Below are positions 49,056 through 62,200 of a stretch of DNA of 64,000 nt, in pieces; positions within the stretch are counted from its first letter, which is position 1; every line of letters begins with the position of its first letter. This stretch comes from Burhinus oedicnemus. Taxonomy: Eukaryota; Chordata; Aves; Charadriiformes; Burhinidae. The notes beneath the pieces were generated by a model, which did no database searches, had not been told where the DNA came from, and saw nothing but the letters and a program-made list of their open reading frames with translations. Where the stretch lies: the NCBI GenBank assembly GCA_008921705.1, contig VFFE01006593.1, forward strand, positions 897,036-961,035, written 5' to 3'. The translations under genes were made by a program, and so were the position numbers.

Positions 49056-52000
49056 GCAGAGTAACACTTGCCTTCCAGGGACCTGCGCAGCAGTAAGAGG
49101 CAGGGCACATAGAAATGCATCTCCTGGAGTGCTGTGGTCTCTGCTGAGCATGCTGTATGCAGGTTGTTCAGACCTGTTCCTGTATTAGTCACTTTGAATT
49201 CATCCAAGTGCCTAACCTGGCCTATGCTGTTCCTGGGCACCGTGACAGCCGAGAGTTTTGGAGACTCTCTTAGGAATGCTTTTACCGCATGGATTTGTGC
49301 CACTGTCACTTTGAGAAATGATTCAGCCAGCGGTCAAAGGGCTGTTCTTCTGACTGAGTTTGTGGAAATCATTTCTCCTTTTATTCAGCTGCCAAGGAGC
49401 AAGAGTTTATGCTTCGCCTCCACCAGACAAGGTCCTTGAGCTTCCTGCATGCTTCAGATGTCCCTCAGCGAGGTCCGTGGGGAGAGCAGCTTGTCCGGCA
49501 GGCAGCTGAAGGGGAAGCTGACATCAGATACCAGTTGAAATCACATTGTTAATTGGTAAAAATGTTTTGAAGCTCATGTCCACTGTGATCAGATTTCACC
49601 TTCTGCCACTACTTTCAGTTGGAGAAGATTCTCCTTTGCGTCCTGCCTGCAAGCCATGTAGTGTGGTGCCCCTGCTTCCAAACTGTTTGCCTCTCCCCTG
49701 CAGAGCCAGCTGCCATAGCGATCCATGTACAGAATTTCTTAAGTACTTTTCTGCAAAATAAGAAGGGATTATTTTGTTACTCCTGTTTTGTAGCCCACTA
49801 GTGGTATTGCAGTGTGGGGAGGAGGTGTTCTCTGTGGACTGTTGTGAGCACTCACCTAGCTGGATGCTTCTCAGACCAGGGCATCACCTGCCCAGCCTGC
49901 AGCGCTCCCGCTCAACAGGGCTGGGGGGTCAGCGGTCTGAGACCCCTCGCTGCCTGGTGTTTTCCTGCACAGAGTTCAGCCAGTTGCCAGCTAAGAGCAT
50001 CGCAGGGAAGTCGGGAGCAGAATAGCACAGGTGGGTGATGCTCCGCACCCGGCTCCATGGCCCTGCTCCACAGCTGCCCCTGTTCTGCCCTGTGTCCTTT
50101 GGGCCCCCCTCACACACCAGCAGCACTTCTCCACCAGTGGAGCTGGTGAAAGCCCCCTGGCTCCAGCTGTGGCAGGAGAGGCTGGGGGGCTTTGGGTTTT
50201 GGGCTTGAGCACAGAATTTGGGCCATTTCAGTTGTGACTTGTGCTGTGTTCATGGCCAGACCTTGCCAGCCTGTGGGGGGGTGCAGCCACTCCAGCTGCT
50301 CTCCCCCTTGGGTCAAGTCCTCTGCTGGGAACTGGGCCTTTGGCCATGGCACAAGGGATGTGTGAGGATGGAGAGCGGGTCAGTCTCTCAGCTGCAGCTG
50401 GACAGTGTCACGCGAGCTGGGCAGCGTCCCAGGCAGGAGGGCAGATTTAAGTGGGAGGATCCTTGTTTCGGCCGTGGTTGGCAGGGTCGGTGCTGAGCTG
50501 CGTGGAGCACCTGCCGCTCAAGCAGGTTGGTTGGTTTGTGTGGAAGTGACAGTTTCTGTTTCAGTCTTCAGAGTGGCACTGGCCTGTTTGCTGCTGTGGT
50601 CAGATGGGGATGGCTTTCCGGGAGCTGAGGTGGCCTGAGGAGAGGACAGCTGTTCTGGGGCACCTTGCACCTTCTCAATGGTGTTGCGGCCCTTGGCTTT
50701 GCGAGCTGGGTGGGCTGGCACCATCCATGGAGAGGGCAGCAGGGCAGGTTGCTCCTAGGACCTCAAGTTTGGGGCTCTGTGCTAGAGAGCACCATGCTCG
50801 GGTTTTCTTTTCCTTCCAGCCTGCTCCTGCCAGGACCTGGGTGCTGTTAGGAAGGTGCCAGGTGCCTTGCTGGCTGGTGGAGCAGAGACCTTGTCCCAGA
50901 AGGCAGAAGAGCCAGGTCTTGTCACTGGACACTTGTCACACTTGGATCAGCCCCAAGTGTCATAGATGTGACTGTGCTAGTACTCGCAGCCTGGCTGGCT
51001 GCCACCTCCAAAGCCATGGTGCTGAGGAAGACTGAGGAGATCTGGTGAAAATGCAAGAAGGTGGGATTAGGGGAAACCAAAGACACCAGCAGCACCTGGC
51101 CGGCCAGCTTTTGAGATCTGCAAACAGAGGAGCCGGGTCTGTGGTGTACCGTAGCACTGCCTCCACTCTGTCCCTGCCCGGCTGATGGAGCCTGTCCTGC
51201 TCTGTCTGGCAGCACTATGAAGGCACTGGTGCTGCAGGTGCTGGGGCATGGGTGAGGGGGTGCCCTTTTGGAGCAGGTGCCCCTCCTAACCCTTCATTTC
51301 TATCCTTCATCAGTTGCACAGACTGGCCCTGCTCGGGTGGCTGCGGGGGAGGTAAGCTGGTCCCCGGCTTGCAGAGCCCCCTTCCCCCTCCCCCCTCCCA
51401 GCTCCCGGGCATGCTGACTTGTCCCCCTGGACGCCCTCGCAGGAGGGGTAGCAATTCCTCTGGTGAGCATCTGAAATACCTTCCCCTGCGCAGACAGTTA
51501 GGCCTTGTCCCGGGGAGTCCCTTAAAGGCCTTATTATAGTCTGGGACTCTCTCCTTGTTGTCTTAATTAGCCCTTTCCGTTCCTGTTGCTACAGGCAGCC
51601 CCTGTGAGAGTCTGGTGATTCCCGCAGACACAGTCAGGCACGCGGTGCTGTTGTAAAAGAGAAGGTGCTGCAAAGCTACCCCCAGAAATACCTCCCCTCC
51701 TGCCCCTGCTCTGCCACGCTGCCCAGGCCTGGGAGGGCGTGAAACGAGTGTCGGCAGGGGAGGCACGGTGTGTGACACCGTTCCTTCCTCCTGGTTTCCG
51801 GTGCAGCTCTCCTGAGGAGTAGCGTTTCCCGAGCCGAGGCACAGCAGCCGCTCTGAGGGACGCAGAGGCTCTGGGTGGGCACTGCCTGGCCCCTCATGCT
51901 CATCTCTGCCAACCATCATCTCTAGGAGAGCTGTCTCCATGCCACAGCACGACCGACCTGCTCCGGCTGGGACCAGTGCCACCAGCTTAGCCGTGGGCAT

Positions 52001-55000
52001 CCCAGTGTTCAGGGATCCCGAGCGACGGCTGGGGAGCAGTGGCTGCAGCTCGTGGGAGGGCGAGTAACAAACTTTTGTATGGTGAATTTACAACAACTGA
52101 CCATCTTGTTCTTGAGTGAACTTTTTACTGTTTCATTTGTTTGTGTAGAATGTTTCTGAAGCTATATTAATATTTAATGTTTAATATGAGGCTGGGCTGC
52201 TCCACACTCAGTGTTGTATATTTTGGAATGGCATTGTTTAGTGAAAAGACAGTGTTACTATTATTATTCCGCTCTTCAGAGGGAATGGGACAAAAACTAG
52301 ACTGTCTTTTTTCTTAAATGAAGTGAACTTTTTGTTACGAAGTCCTAGCAGGTGTCCAGCCCTTCAGTAAAATGGTGCTCAGAACCACCCAGTGTGTTCA
52401 GCTTTTCTTTGGGCCCCACCAGACTGCTCCTCCCTGGGCTCCTGTTCCCGGCTCCGTGTGAGCTCCATGGAATGGTGTCTCCCGTGTGCCCAGCTGCTGC
52501 ATGTGGCATGCTCACCTGGAGACCACCACCACCTCTTCTCCCCAGTTCCCTCCAATGGGGTTGGGATTACCCAAGCCCCATTAAGGAATGTCTGGCTCGG
52601 GATGTGAAATGCTCCAGATGGGTGCTACTGGTGCTGAACTGGTGTAAAATGGCATAAATCCACATTCCAGGTTAGTTCCTAGAAACGCGCCGGGTTGGCG
52701 CTGCACTGGCAGGCGCTCTGGCAGCTCCTGCCTGCTTGCCCACCCTCCAACTTCTCACTGGATCGGTCTCATCTGCAGCCAGGACCCGGTGGCCGGCTAA
52801 TTCAACAGAAATGCCATTGTTTGCCGGCGTGCGATCTGGATCCAGTTTGTGCTGTGGGGCCATCAGTGCGCTGACCCGGCACTAACGGTGGTGGGACTGT
52901 GGGCCTGGGCAGACAGCGGTTCCAGTGCAGGAGCTCATTCCTCGGGAAGGGTTAAGCGGTTCTCCTGCTTGCTGAGGATGTTCAGGGAAGCGTTGGCCAC
53001 CCGCTGAGTGCACTGAAGTCGGTCCAAGTGGGGCTGGCCAGGCGTGAAAGGCTGCCCCAGGAGCTCGGGGGCTCCGCTGAGGCTTGGGGGGGCCCCTCCT
53101 CTGTGTGCCCTGAAGCAGCGAGCGCTGCCGGTTCCCACTGCTGCCTGTCTGAGCTGTTCAGTTTGCTGATGATGGTGAAATTGCTGCTGAAAGGTGCTCG
53201 TGGAACTGAGGCCATGGGTGCCTGAGGGAGCGGGGGGTGCTCAGCAGCTTCGAAAGGCTGGTGACAGAGGGCTGTGGCAGATCTGCTGGCAGATCTCTGG
53301 CCAGCGGAGCTGCCCCCCGCTGTGTCATCTCCCCGGGCAGACACGGGCCACCTCCATGTGTTTGGCTGTGAGGCAGCTGAGGAGATTGCAGCTTGGGGTG
53401 GGAAGTCAGATCAGCCTTCAGTGGAGCCAGGAGGTGCCTGGACATGGGCTTGGACACCTCACCTGTCCCTCAAATCCCGCTGAGGATCCCTCCCTCCCTC
53501 CTGCTTTTACCTTGCTTTTCAAGGCCTGGGATCCTGTTACAGTCACCTTTATCAGGCCACTTTGGATCTCCTCAGAGCAGGTAAGGTTTGCTTGGCAAGA
53601 TCCCTGCGATACAGACAGGCTGGCCAGTGCTAATGGCCCTTTATCAGCTCATCTCCTGCCAGCCCTCCTAGCAGAGGAGGTGGTGGTGCCCGGCCAGAGC
53701 CTTGCTGGGCACAGCCCTGCCCTTCCTCCGGGTTTCCCAGCGCCTGCTGAGAGTGTGGCCGTGGGGAGCTGGCATGGCTCTGCCCACAGCATCCCTTGCC
53801 CCACTGAGACACGTGGGACCAGCCTACGCAGTGTGGGGGCGCCCCTGCAGGCACGGGTTTTGGCACCCCCATGGCCCAGGGAGCTGCTGCTTTGTCTGCC
53901 TGCAACCTTGCTTGCCGGCGGGCAGCCAGAGCTCAGCCTTGGTGTGGAGAGCATGTGGTTCCTCTTCCTTCCTTTGGCCTCGGCTAATAAAAGGCACCAT
54001 CCCTGGGTGAGAGTGAGGTCTCTTGTCGAGCACAGCCCTGGTGCACGACCGTGCTCCCCGCAGGGCTCTGGGGTTGCTGGCTCAGCACCTGGCCCGGCCA
54101 GTCCAAAGGATCCCAGGCAGCACCAACCAGCACAGGGTGAGTGGGGCCCTGGCTCAGAGCATGGTGGTGCCCACGGTGCCAGCATGGGAGGGGAGCAGGA
54201 TCCATCTGGCACGGGTGCCCACGGAGCGTGGCTGGCTGCCGTGCCGCCCCAGGGCTCCCAGTATCGCTGCTGGAGACATGCCCTGAATAGGCACAGACGA
54301 GCCTGTGCGGTGCAGGGCAAGTCCTGGCCAGGCTGCCTGTCTCGGCGGCCCCACGTTCCGCACAACCGGGCATGGCAGCCCTGCGGCGATGCCGTGTGCC
54401 AGCTCCCAGCCAGCCTGGGCACAGGGCACCACCGTGCCATGCGTGGGCCACCGCCGGCTTGTACCTGGCCTCTGCCTCACCTTGGCTAAAGCTCAGTGCG
54501 GGCAGGTCCCTCCCCTCGCCTGGCACGGCTGCTGGAGGAGGAGACAGGCGCCGGCCGCCCTCCTCCAGGAACAGCAGCCGAATCAAACCTGAGCCAAGTG
54601 GGGCCGAGCTGGCCGACTTCGCAGCCCACCTGGGCCACCGCCACCTGCCCGGCACACCGGGCCCCGTGGGCACAGGTAGGAGCCGGCAAGCCGGCAGGGA
54701 GTCCTGGGCACGGCAGAGCCTTGGGCATGGCACAGCCCTTGGCACACGGCACGGGCCTTGGCACACACCACAGCCCTGGGGCACAGGCCAGGCGCCGGCA
54801 GCCGGCATAAGACGGCACACAAGGATGGGGCGGCGGGGTCCCTCGGCAGAGACGGGCTGGGTCCCCCATGCCTGCAGTGTGCTTCCTGGGGCTGGCGCCT
54901 GCCGGACTTTGCCCAGGGAGCCTTGGCGGTGGGAAGGGCTGGGTCCCTTGGGAGGAACGTGCCCAGCCAGTGGCACCATGGCTGTGCCTGGGCGAGCTCC

Positions 55001-55150
55001 CTGTACCCGAGCAGTGCCGGTGCCTCCGCCATGGGGCATCCCCAGCTGGGGCAAGAAGCAGTGCCGCGGCCCCCCGGCGCAGCCATGCTGGTGTCGGGTG
55101 CCCGTCCTGCTGTGCCGCCCTTTTGTTTGCCAGCGGGGCCCACCATGCTG
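49056..55150. other. Intergenic region between CCDC71 and the laminin beta gene
   Basis: Unique, GC-rich sequence with many medium open frames on both strands (for example plus 53194-54489 and minus 55387-53984), none with a recognisable domain or convincing splice structure. A short AT-rich block at 52050-52340 resembles the end of a 3' UTR but has no canonical poly(A) signal. Repeated GGCACAGCCCTTGGCACA-like units occur near 54710-54790. Confidence 0.45.
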
Positions 55151-55189
55151 CCCGGGGGCCGGGGCGTGCCTGGGCTGCCGACGCCTGGC

Positions 55190-55462
55190 CGGCTTGGCCT
55201 CCGCGGGCGGGCGGGCGGGCGGCGGGGGCCTCCAGGCAGAAGGAATCAGCAGTGACATTCCCGTAGCCTGGAGACCGCCGTCCCTTTCAGCGGGCAGCCC
55301 ATTTGAATAAGAATCGTGCGCGGGGAAGGGGGGCTGCCGGCCGCCGCCATCCCATCGCCGCCCTCGCCCCGGCTCATTTCTGCGCACCCGGCCTGGGGGG
55401 CAGCGGGTCCCGCGTCACCCTCGCCCCCGGCCTTGGCCCCGCCGGACGCCACAGGACGCCAG
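55190..55462 (+). promoter_or_regulatory. LAMB2: Laminin beta CpG-island promoter and noncoding first exon
   Basis: CpG-rich block starting with a GCGGGCGGGCGGGCGG run near 55205. A TATA-like TTGAATAAGA lies at 55304-55313, and a donor (GCCAG|GTACCG) ends a likely 5' UTR exon at 55462. It would splice to the acceptor at 56224, 19 bases before the start codon. Confidence 0.5.
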
Positions 55463-56243
55463 GTACCGGGGGCTCACGGGGCTCGGGGACCTCCGTGCCA
55501 GCACGCGGCCCCACACCACCTCATCTGCCGCCTTGGCGTGGCTTCGAGCGGGGCCGGTGGCGGGGCAGAGTGGCGGCTCCCCCCACCGCCCCGAGCCCCC
55601 CTGCCCTGGGCTGGCTCCCGCGCGGGGACAGGAAAGATGTGTTTGGGCAGTGGCGGGGCCAGGCTTTGATCCAGCGCTTGTGAGGCTGGGAGCGGGCGGT
55701 ACCGGGAGAGAAGGAAGCACAAAAGGCAGCTCCAGCCTAAATTTAACAGCGGGACCCCGGCCAGCGGCAGGGACGCCCTTGCCCGGCCGGCTCCGGTGCT
55801 CCTGGCTCCCCTCCCCACTGGCCCTGGCCTGGCGCTGGGGCCCCCCCGGAACACCAGTGACACTCGAAGGGATGGATCCACCCCGAGCAGGGCAGGATAA
55901 GGCACGGCACAGCTCATGCAGGGTCTGGGGGTGGCGGGCATGGCTGTGAGCCCAGGTCTGTGTGCTGCAGCCCTCCGGGGCTGTGCAGGGCTCGAGCACG
56001 GAGGTGGGTGCTGGGTGCCACCCCGGGGGACCTTGGGACCCAACTTCCCCACCTGGTCCCGCTTCCCAGTGCTGTCCCCAGGGTGCACCATCATGCCGGA
56101 GCTGGGTGGGTGCACCCCAGGGTGCATAGCCGTGCCGGAGCTGGGAGAGGCCAGGCCCTGGCCACCCTGTGCCCTGTGCTGTACCCCATGCCCTGCCGCA
56201 GCACTGTCTCCATTTTGCCCCCAGGCAGAGCCCGTGGCTGCCA

Positions 56244-59200
56244 ATGGACCTCCTGGCACTCGCTCTCCTCCTGGGTAAGCGCTGGCCTCGGTGGGGCACC
56301 GCATGGAGCTGGGCACCCTGTGTACCCGTGGTGCCGGGGGCTGTGGTGGCCCTGGGACCCCAGCCCGGGCGGAGGGTGCTGTGCAGCAGAGGCGGTGGCG
56401 ATGGCGATGCTCCCTGGCTGGCAGCAGCCAGGGCCTGACCGTCACAAATCCCAGCAGGGAATCAGGGCTGTGCTGAGCCTTAGTGGGATTAGTGAGCGCC
56501 TGACCTGGCTCCTGGCTCCCCCTGGCACCGCTTGGCACCCCGGGAGCTGCCTGCCCCTCCCAGGAGCACAGGCAGCCATCCCCCTGCCTGGCCCCTCCGG
56601 CCCCATGGCCGTCAGCCCCCCGCTCGCCCCCGCTGTCTGCCCGGCCCCTCTCCCTGCCCCCTGGTCACGAGGTCCCGGCGCTGCTGCCAGCACCTTTGCG
56701 GGTCAGGGAGCTTCATGCTGCATCAGTGGGTCGGGATGCAGGGATGGGATGGGATGGGATGGGATGGGATGGGATGGGATGGGATGGGATGGCTAGGGGT
56801 GGATGGGGTGGGTGCCAGGTAGGCATCTGGGGTGCATGGGGGGGCAGAAGTGCCCGGGGACCTTGGTTCAGCCCCCAGCCCGTGCCCTTGTGCTCTCTGC
56901 AGTGGGGGTGCCAGCGGCAAGGGGCTGGCAGGAGCCCAACCCGAGCCATGGCTGCGCCCATGGCAGCTGCTACCCGGCCACCGGGAACCTGCTGGTGGGG
57001 CGAGCCCCCCGCCTGAGTGCCACCTCCACCTGCGGGCTGGACGGGCCCCAGGAGTACTGCATTGTCAGCCACCTCCAGGTGAGCCCACCTGGCCCTGGCA
57101 CAGCCCTGGCACCTCCCCAGCACAGCCGGGCACCGGTGCAGCCTCCAGCCGCCCATCCCTAATGGTGCTGCTCCCTGACACAGGACTCTGAGAAATGCTT
57201 CACCTGTGACTCGCGGGACCCATCCCTGCCCGAGAGCCACCACATTGAGAATGTCATCTACCTGAGCGGCCCCCATGGCCAGCGCACCTGGTGGCAGTCA
57301 GAGAACGGTGAGGCCAGGACGGCAGCAGGGCTGCATGGCCATGGGACCCAGGGGGATCTTCTCCAGCCTTGGCCATCACCTCTCTGTCCTCCCCAGGCGT
57401 GGAGCATGTCAGCATCCGCCTGGACCTGGAAGGCGAGTTCCACTTCACCCACCTCATCATGAAGTTTAAGGTGGGTCCGAGCACATGGGTGCCTGGGATG
57501 GTGTGGGATGGGACAGGACGGACCCATGGGGGCTGTGGGACCGGCCCCCCATCTCAGCTGGGTGTCCCACAGACCTTCCGCCCTGCGGCCATGCTGGTGG
57601 AGCGCTCAGCTGACTTTGGGCGCAGCTGGAAGGTTTACCGCTACTTTGCCTACAACTGCTCCAAGCTCTTCCCCAGTGTCCCCATCCAGCCCTCAGGGCT
57701 CGTGGATGATGTGCTGTGTGACCAGCGCTATTCCGAGATCGAGCCCTCCAGCCATGGGGAGGTATGTGGGACTGGGGAGGTTCAGAGAGGGGCTGGGGGG
57801 TCTGGGTCCAGGCCCACCCACCCCTTCCTCCCCCCAGGTCATCTTCAAGGTGCTGGACCCCTCCATCCCTGTGGTGGATCCCTACAGCCCGGACATCCAG
57901 GGTGCGTGGCTGGGGGTGCCGGGGCTGTGTTGCTAGCTGGTGGCGGGACAGGTGCTGACAGTGCAATCCCTCCCCCAAGACCTGCTGCGTGTCACCAACC
58001 TGCGGGTGAACCTCACCAAGCTGCACACTCTGGGGGACAACCTGCTGGACACGCGGCGGGAGGTGCTGCATAAGTACTACTACGCCGTGGATGAGCTGGT
58101 GCTGCGCGGGAGCTGCTTCTGCCATGGCCATGCCGCCCACTGCGCCCCGGCACCTGGCGCCCCAACATCCTCCGTCCCCGGCATGGTGAGGCACATGCAA
58201 CTGCTGGCACGGCACGGTGCCCCATGGGACCCATCGGCCACACTGAGCCGGGTGCTCCCCTCCAGATCCATGGGCGCTGTGTCTGCGAGCACCACACGCA
58301 GGGGCTGAACTGTGAGCGCTGTGAGGACTTCTACCACGACCTGCCCTGGCGCCCAGCCGAGGGCTCCAGCACCAACGCCTGCCGCCGTCAGTACCCCATG
58401 CTGGCACCAGCACTGTGCTGTGCCCAGGGACTTGGGGTCCCATGCGCTGGGTTGCAGGAATGGGCGTCCTGCATGTTGTGCCTGGGGATTTTGGGATCCT
58501 GCATGTCATGTGTGGAGGGTTTAGCATCCCGTGGACCATGGCTTGGGGCTGGGGGTTGAGCATCCTGCATGCCATACTTTGGGGTTGGGGGTGCTGCATG
58601 TGGGGCTGGGGTTTGGGGGGGTCGGGGTGCTGCAGGCTGTGATTTGGGGGGCTTGGGGTTAGGGTGCATCCTGCTGGGGTGTGGGATGGGGGTTCTGCAG
58701 GCTGGGGCTTGGGTGGTCGGGATTGAGGAGCTGCATCCCTGGGTTTGGGGTGGGGGTGCTGCCTGCCAGGTGGGGAGCTGGGGTGCCACATGCCATGCCG
58801 CGGTGCCGTCCCTGCAGGCTGTGACTGCAACGAGCACTCGCAGCGGTGCCATTTTGACATGGCCGTCTTCCTGGCCACGGGGAACACCAGCGGGGCTGTG
58901 TGTGACGGCTGCCAGCACAACACCATGGGTCGCCGCTGCCACCTCTGCAAGCCCTTCTACTACCGGCACCCCCGCTCCGACATCCGTGCCCCCACCGCCT
59001 GTGCCCGTGAGTGCCACGGGACCTCAGTCCCATGGCTTGTCCCAGCCCCACAGCTCCCAGTGCCACCACCCCAGCCCCATGGCTCCTGGTGTCAGCAGCC
59101 CCAGGTCCCCACGCTCTCTCTCTCTCTTGGCAGCGTGTGACTGTGACCCAGCGGGCTCGCTGGATGGAGGTGCCTGTGATGGGCACACAGATGTGGCGCT

Positions 59201-62200
59201 TGGCATGATCGCGGGGCAGTGCCGCTGCAAGGAGAACGTGGCTGGTCCCCGCTGTGACCGCTGCCGGCATGGTGCTTACGGCCTCAGCCATGGCGACCCG
59301 CAAGGCTGCCAGCGTGAGCTGGGACCCAGGGATGGGCATGGGAGGATGTGGGGTGGAGGGATGGGGATGGAGGGATGATGGAGGGGTGGGGATGGAGGGA
59401 TGGAGGTAGATGGATATGGGTTGGAGGGATGAGGATGGAGGGATGTGGGATGGAGGGATGAGGATGGAGGGATGAGGATGGAGGGATGTGGAATGGAGGG
59501 ATGAGGATGGAGGGATGTGGGATGGAGGGATGAGGATGGAGGGATGTGGAATGGAGGGATGAGGATGGAGGGATATGGGATGCAGGAATAGTGATGGAGG
59601 GATGAGGATGGAGGGATGGTGATGGATATGGGATGGAGGGATGCAGATGGAGGGATGCAGATGGAGGAATGGGGACAGAGATGGGGATGGAGGGGTGAGG
59701 GATGGAAGGACGCGGGATGGGGAGGGAGGGCCATGAAGTCTGTGGGCTGCGGTGCCATGTGGCAGCCCCTCACATGTGGGGGTGCCTGCGTGTGTCGGGG
59801 GCAGCGTGCAGGTGTGACCCGCGGGGTACGGTGGCGGGCAGCTCCCCCTGTGACCCCATCAGCGGGGACTGCTACTGCAAACGCTTCGTGGCCGGGCGCT
59901 CCTGCAGCGAGTGCGTGGTGAGTGCCCCAGCCTGCCCCACAGGCTACCCCACACCATGCTCCATGGCCCTGACTCTCCCCAGCCCTATGGCAACCCCCTG
60001 GGCCAGGCTGGCCCCACACCTGCCCCATGTCCCCCCCCCTCTCACTGCAGCCCGAGTTCTGGGGCCTGAGCTACGACGTGGGGGGCTGTCGGCCCTGTGC
60101 CTGCGACTTTGGGGGAGCCTACAACAACCGGTGGGGCCAAGCACAGGACCTGGGGCAGGGCACAGGGATCAGGGGGCGGGAGTGGGGACAGGGCTGGGGA
60201 GACAGCAGGCTCAAATGAAGAGAGGGAGGGAAGGATGGGGAGATGAGGGAGGGATGGAAGTCCCGGAGATGGAAGGATGGGGACAGGGATGGAGGGAGGC
60301 ATGTGGAGAGGGAGAGAAGGATGGTTGAGTGAGGACAGAGCCAGGCAGATGGACGGACAGAGGGATGGGCCAATCACCCCCAGGTGCTCCATGGAGGATG
60401 GTGCTTGTCCCTGCCGTCCCCACCTCATGGGGCGGCAGTGCGACCAGGTGCAGCCTGGCTTCTTCTGCGCCCCTCTCGACTACTACACCTACGAGGCTGA
60501 GCGGGCCACCGGCCATGGCCATAGCCACCCCCAGCTCCCGGTGAGTCTCCTGGGAGGATCCCTGCACCCCCAGCCTGGGCTTGTGCACGGCTGTTACCAT
60601 GCACCGTGCTCCATGCATGGCTGTCACCATGCCCCATGCATGGCTGTCACCCTGTCCTGCATGTGGCTGTCACTGTGCCCTGTGCACGGCTGTCCCCATG
60701 CATGGCCACCCGTCCCCTGACCCCATCCCCGCAGGGCTCTATCCGGGCAGAGGTGCCCCAGGACTGCCTGGAGTATGACACTGGGGAGCCAGGGGGGCGG
60801 AAGGGGCGCCCACGGCACCAGCGCAGTCCTCCCCGCACCCTCCATCCCCGTGCCCCCTCACGCCGCAGCCGCCAGCAGCCCCCCAAGGTGAGCCCCAGGG
60901 AGGTGGGATGGGGCACGGGGCAGGGCACCGCAGGTGCTGTGAAGCAGGGGAAGCCAGGGAGGCAGAGCTGGGGGAGCCAGGACCAAGCGGTGCCGGTGCC
61001 CTGTCCAGCCGGATGTGGAGGAGGTGGTGCGGGATGGCACTGGACGCATGGTGACATGGACAGGCTCGGGGTTCGCCCGGGTGCGAGACGGGGCCGGCCT
61101 GACCTTCCGCATGGACGACGTGCCCTACCCCATGGACTACGAGCTGCTGCTGCGCTATGAGCCCGAGGTGAGCGCAGCCACGGCCACGGCCCGGGCATGT
61201 ATGGCATGGTCCGGCCCTGACACCAGCTCACCTGTCACCACAGTCGACTGAGGACTGGGAGGCCGTGGTCAGCGTCAGCTCCCGGGTGCTGCCCACCAGC
61301 CCTCGCTGCGGGAACCTGCTGCCCTCTGAGCAGATGTACCGCGAGAGCCTGCCCCACAGCCAGAGGTGGGACAGGGTGGGATGGGATGCGATGCGATGCG
61401 ATGGGATGTGATGGGATGGGATACAATGGAATGGGATGTGATGGGGGTGGGGATGTGATGGGAGTGGGGATGGGGTGGAATGGGGATGGAATGAGGATGG
61501 GATGAGGATGGGATGGGATGGGGATGGGATGGGATGGGATGGGATGGGGATGGGGTGAGGATAGGGACAGGAATTGGGACAGGACAGGAACAAAGATAGC
61601 CCTGCCACACTCCCGAAACTGAGGGATGGGGATGGGATGGAAACAGGGACAATTGTGCTGCACAGGCGAAGGATGGGGATGAGGACAGGGACAAGGAAGG
61701 TGGCCGGGTGTTGCTGCTGTGCCCTGGCCGTCCCTATGGCTCAGTTGAGCCTGTGCCCTGACGCCTGTGTCTGCACAGGTATGTGCTGCTGTCCCGGCCC
61801 TTCTGCTTTGAGCCCAGCACCCCCTACGAAGTGACCATGCGGCTTCAGCGGGCTGGTGTCACCCAGCGTCACCCCGGTGCCTTCATCCTCATCGACTCGG
61901 TGAGGGGGGTCCTGCTGCACCCCACATCTGGGGCTTGGCAGGGGTGGGGTGATGGGCAAGGACGGGGGACCTGGGGCTGGGGTGGGCAGTGACCCCCCTC
62001 TGGGGCTGCACATGGGGTAGGGATGGGAGTGGGAATGGGATGGGGATGGGATGGGGATGAGATGGGGATGGGAAAGTGGATTGGGAGAGGGAATGGGGAT
62101 GGAGATGGGGATCTTGATGGGGACAGGAATGGGGATGGGAAAGGGCATGGGGATGGGAAAGGGCATAGGGATGGGGATGGGAAAGGGAAGGGGGATGGAG

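Noticed and set aside
53194..55387. Overlapping long frames on both strands (431 and 467 codons)
   Set aside because: Low-complexity translations, mutual overlap, and no recognisable family or exon signals.
56740..56790. GGGAT repeat as interstitial telomere sequence
   Set aside because: The vertebrate telomere unit is TTAGGG; GGGAT units do not match and fit the simple repeats of neighbouring introns.
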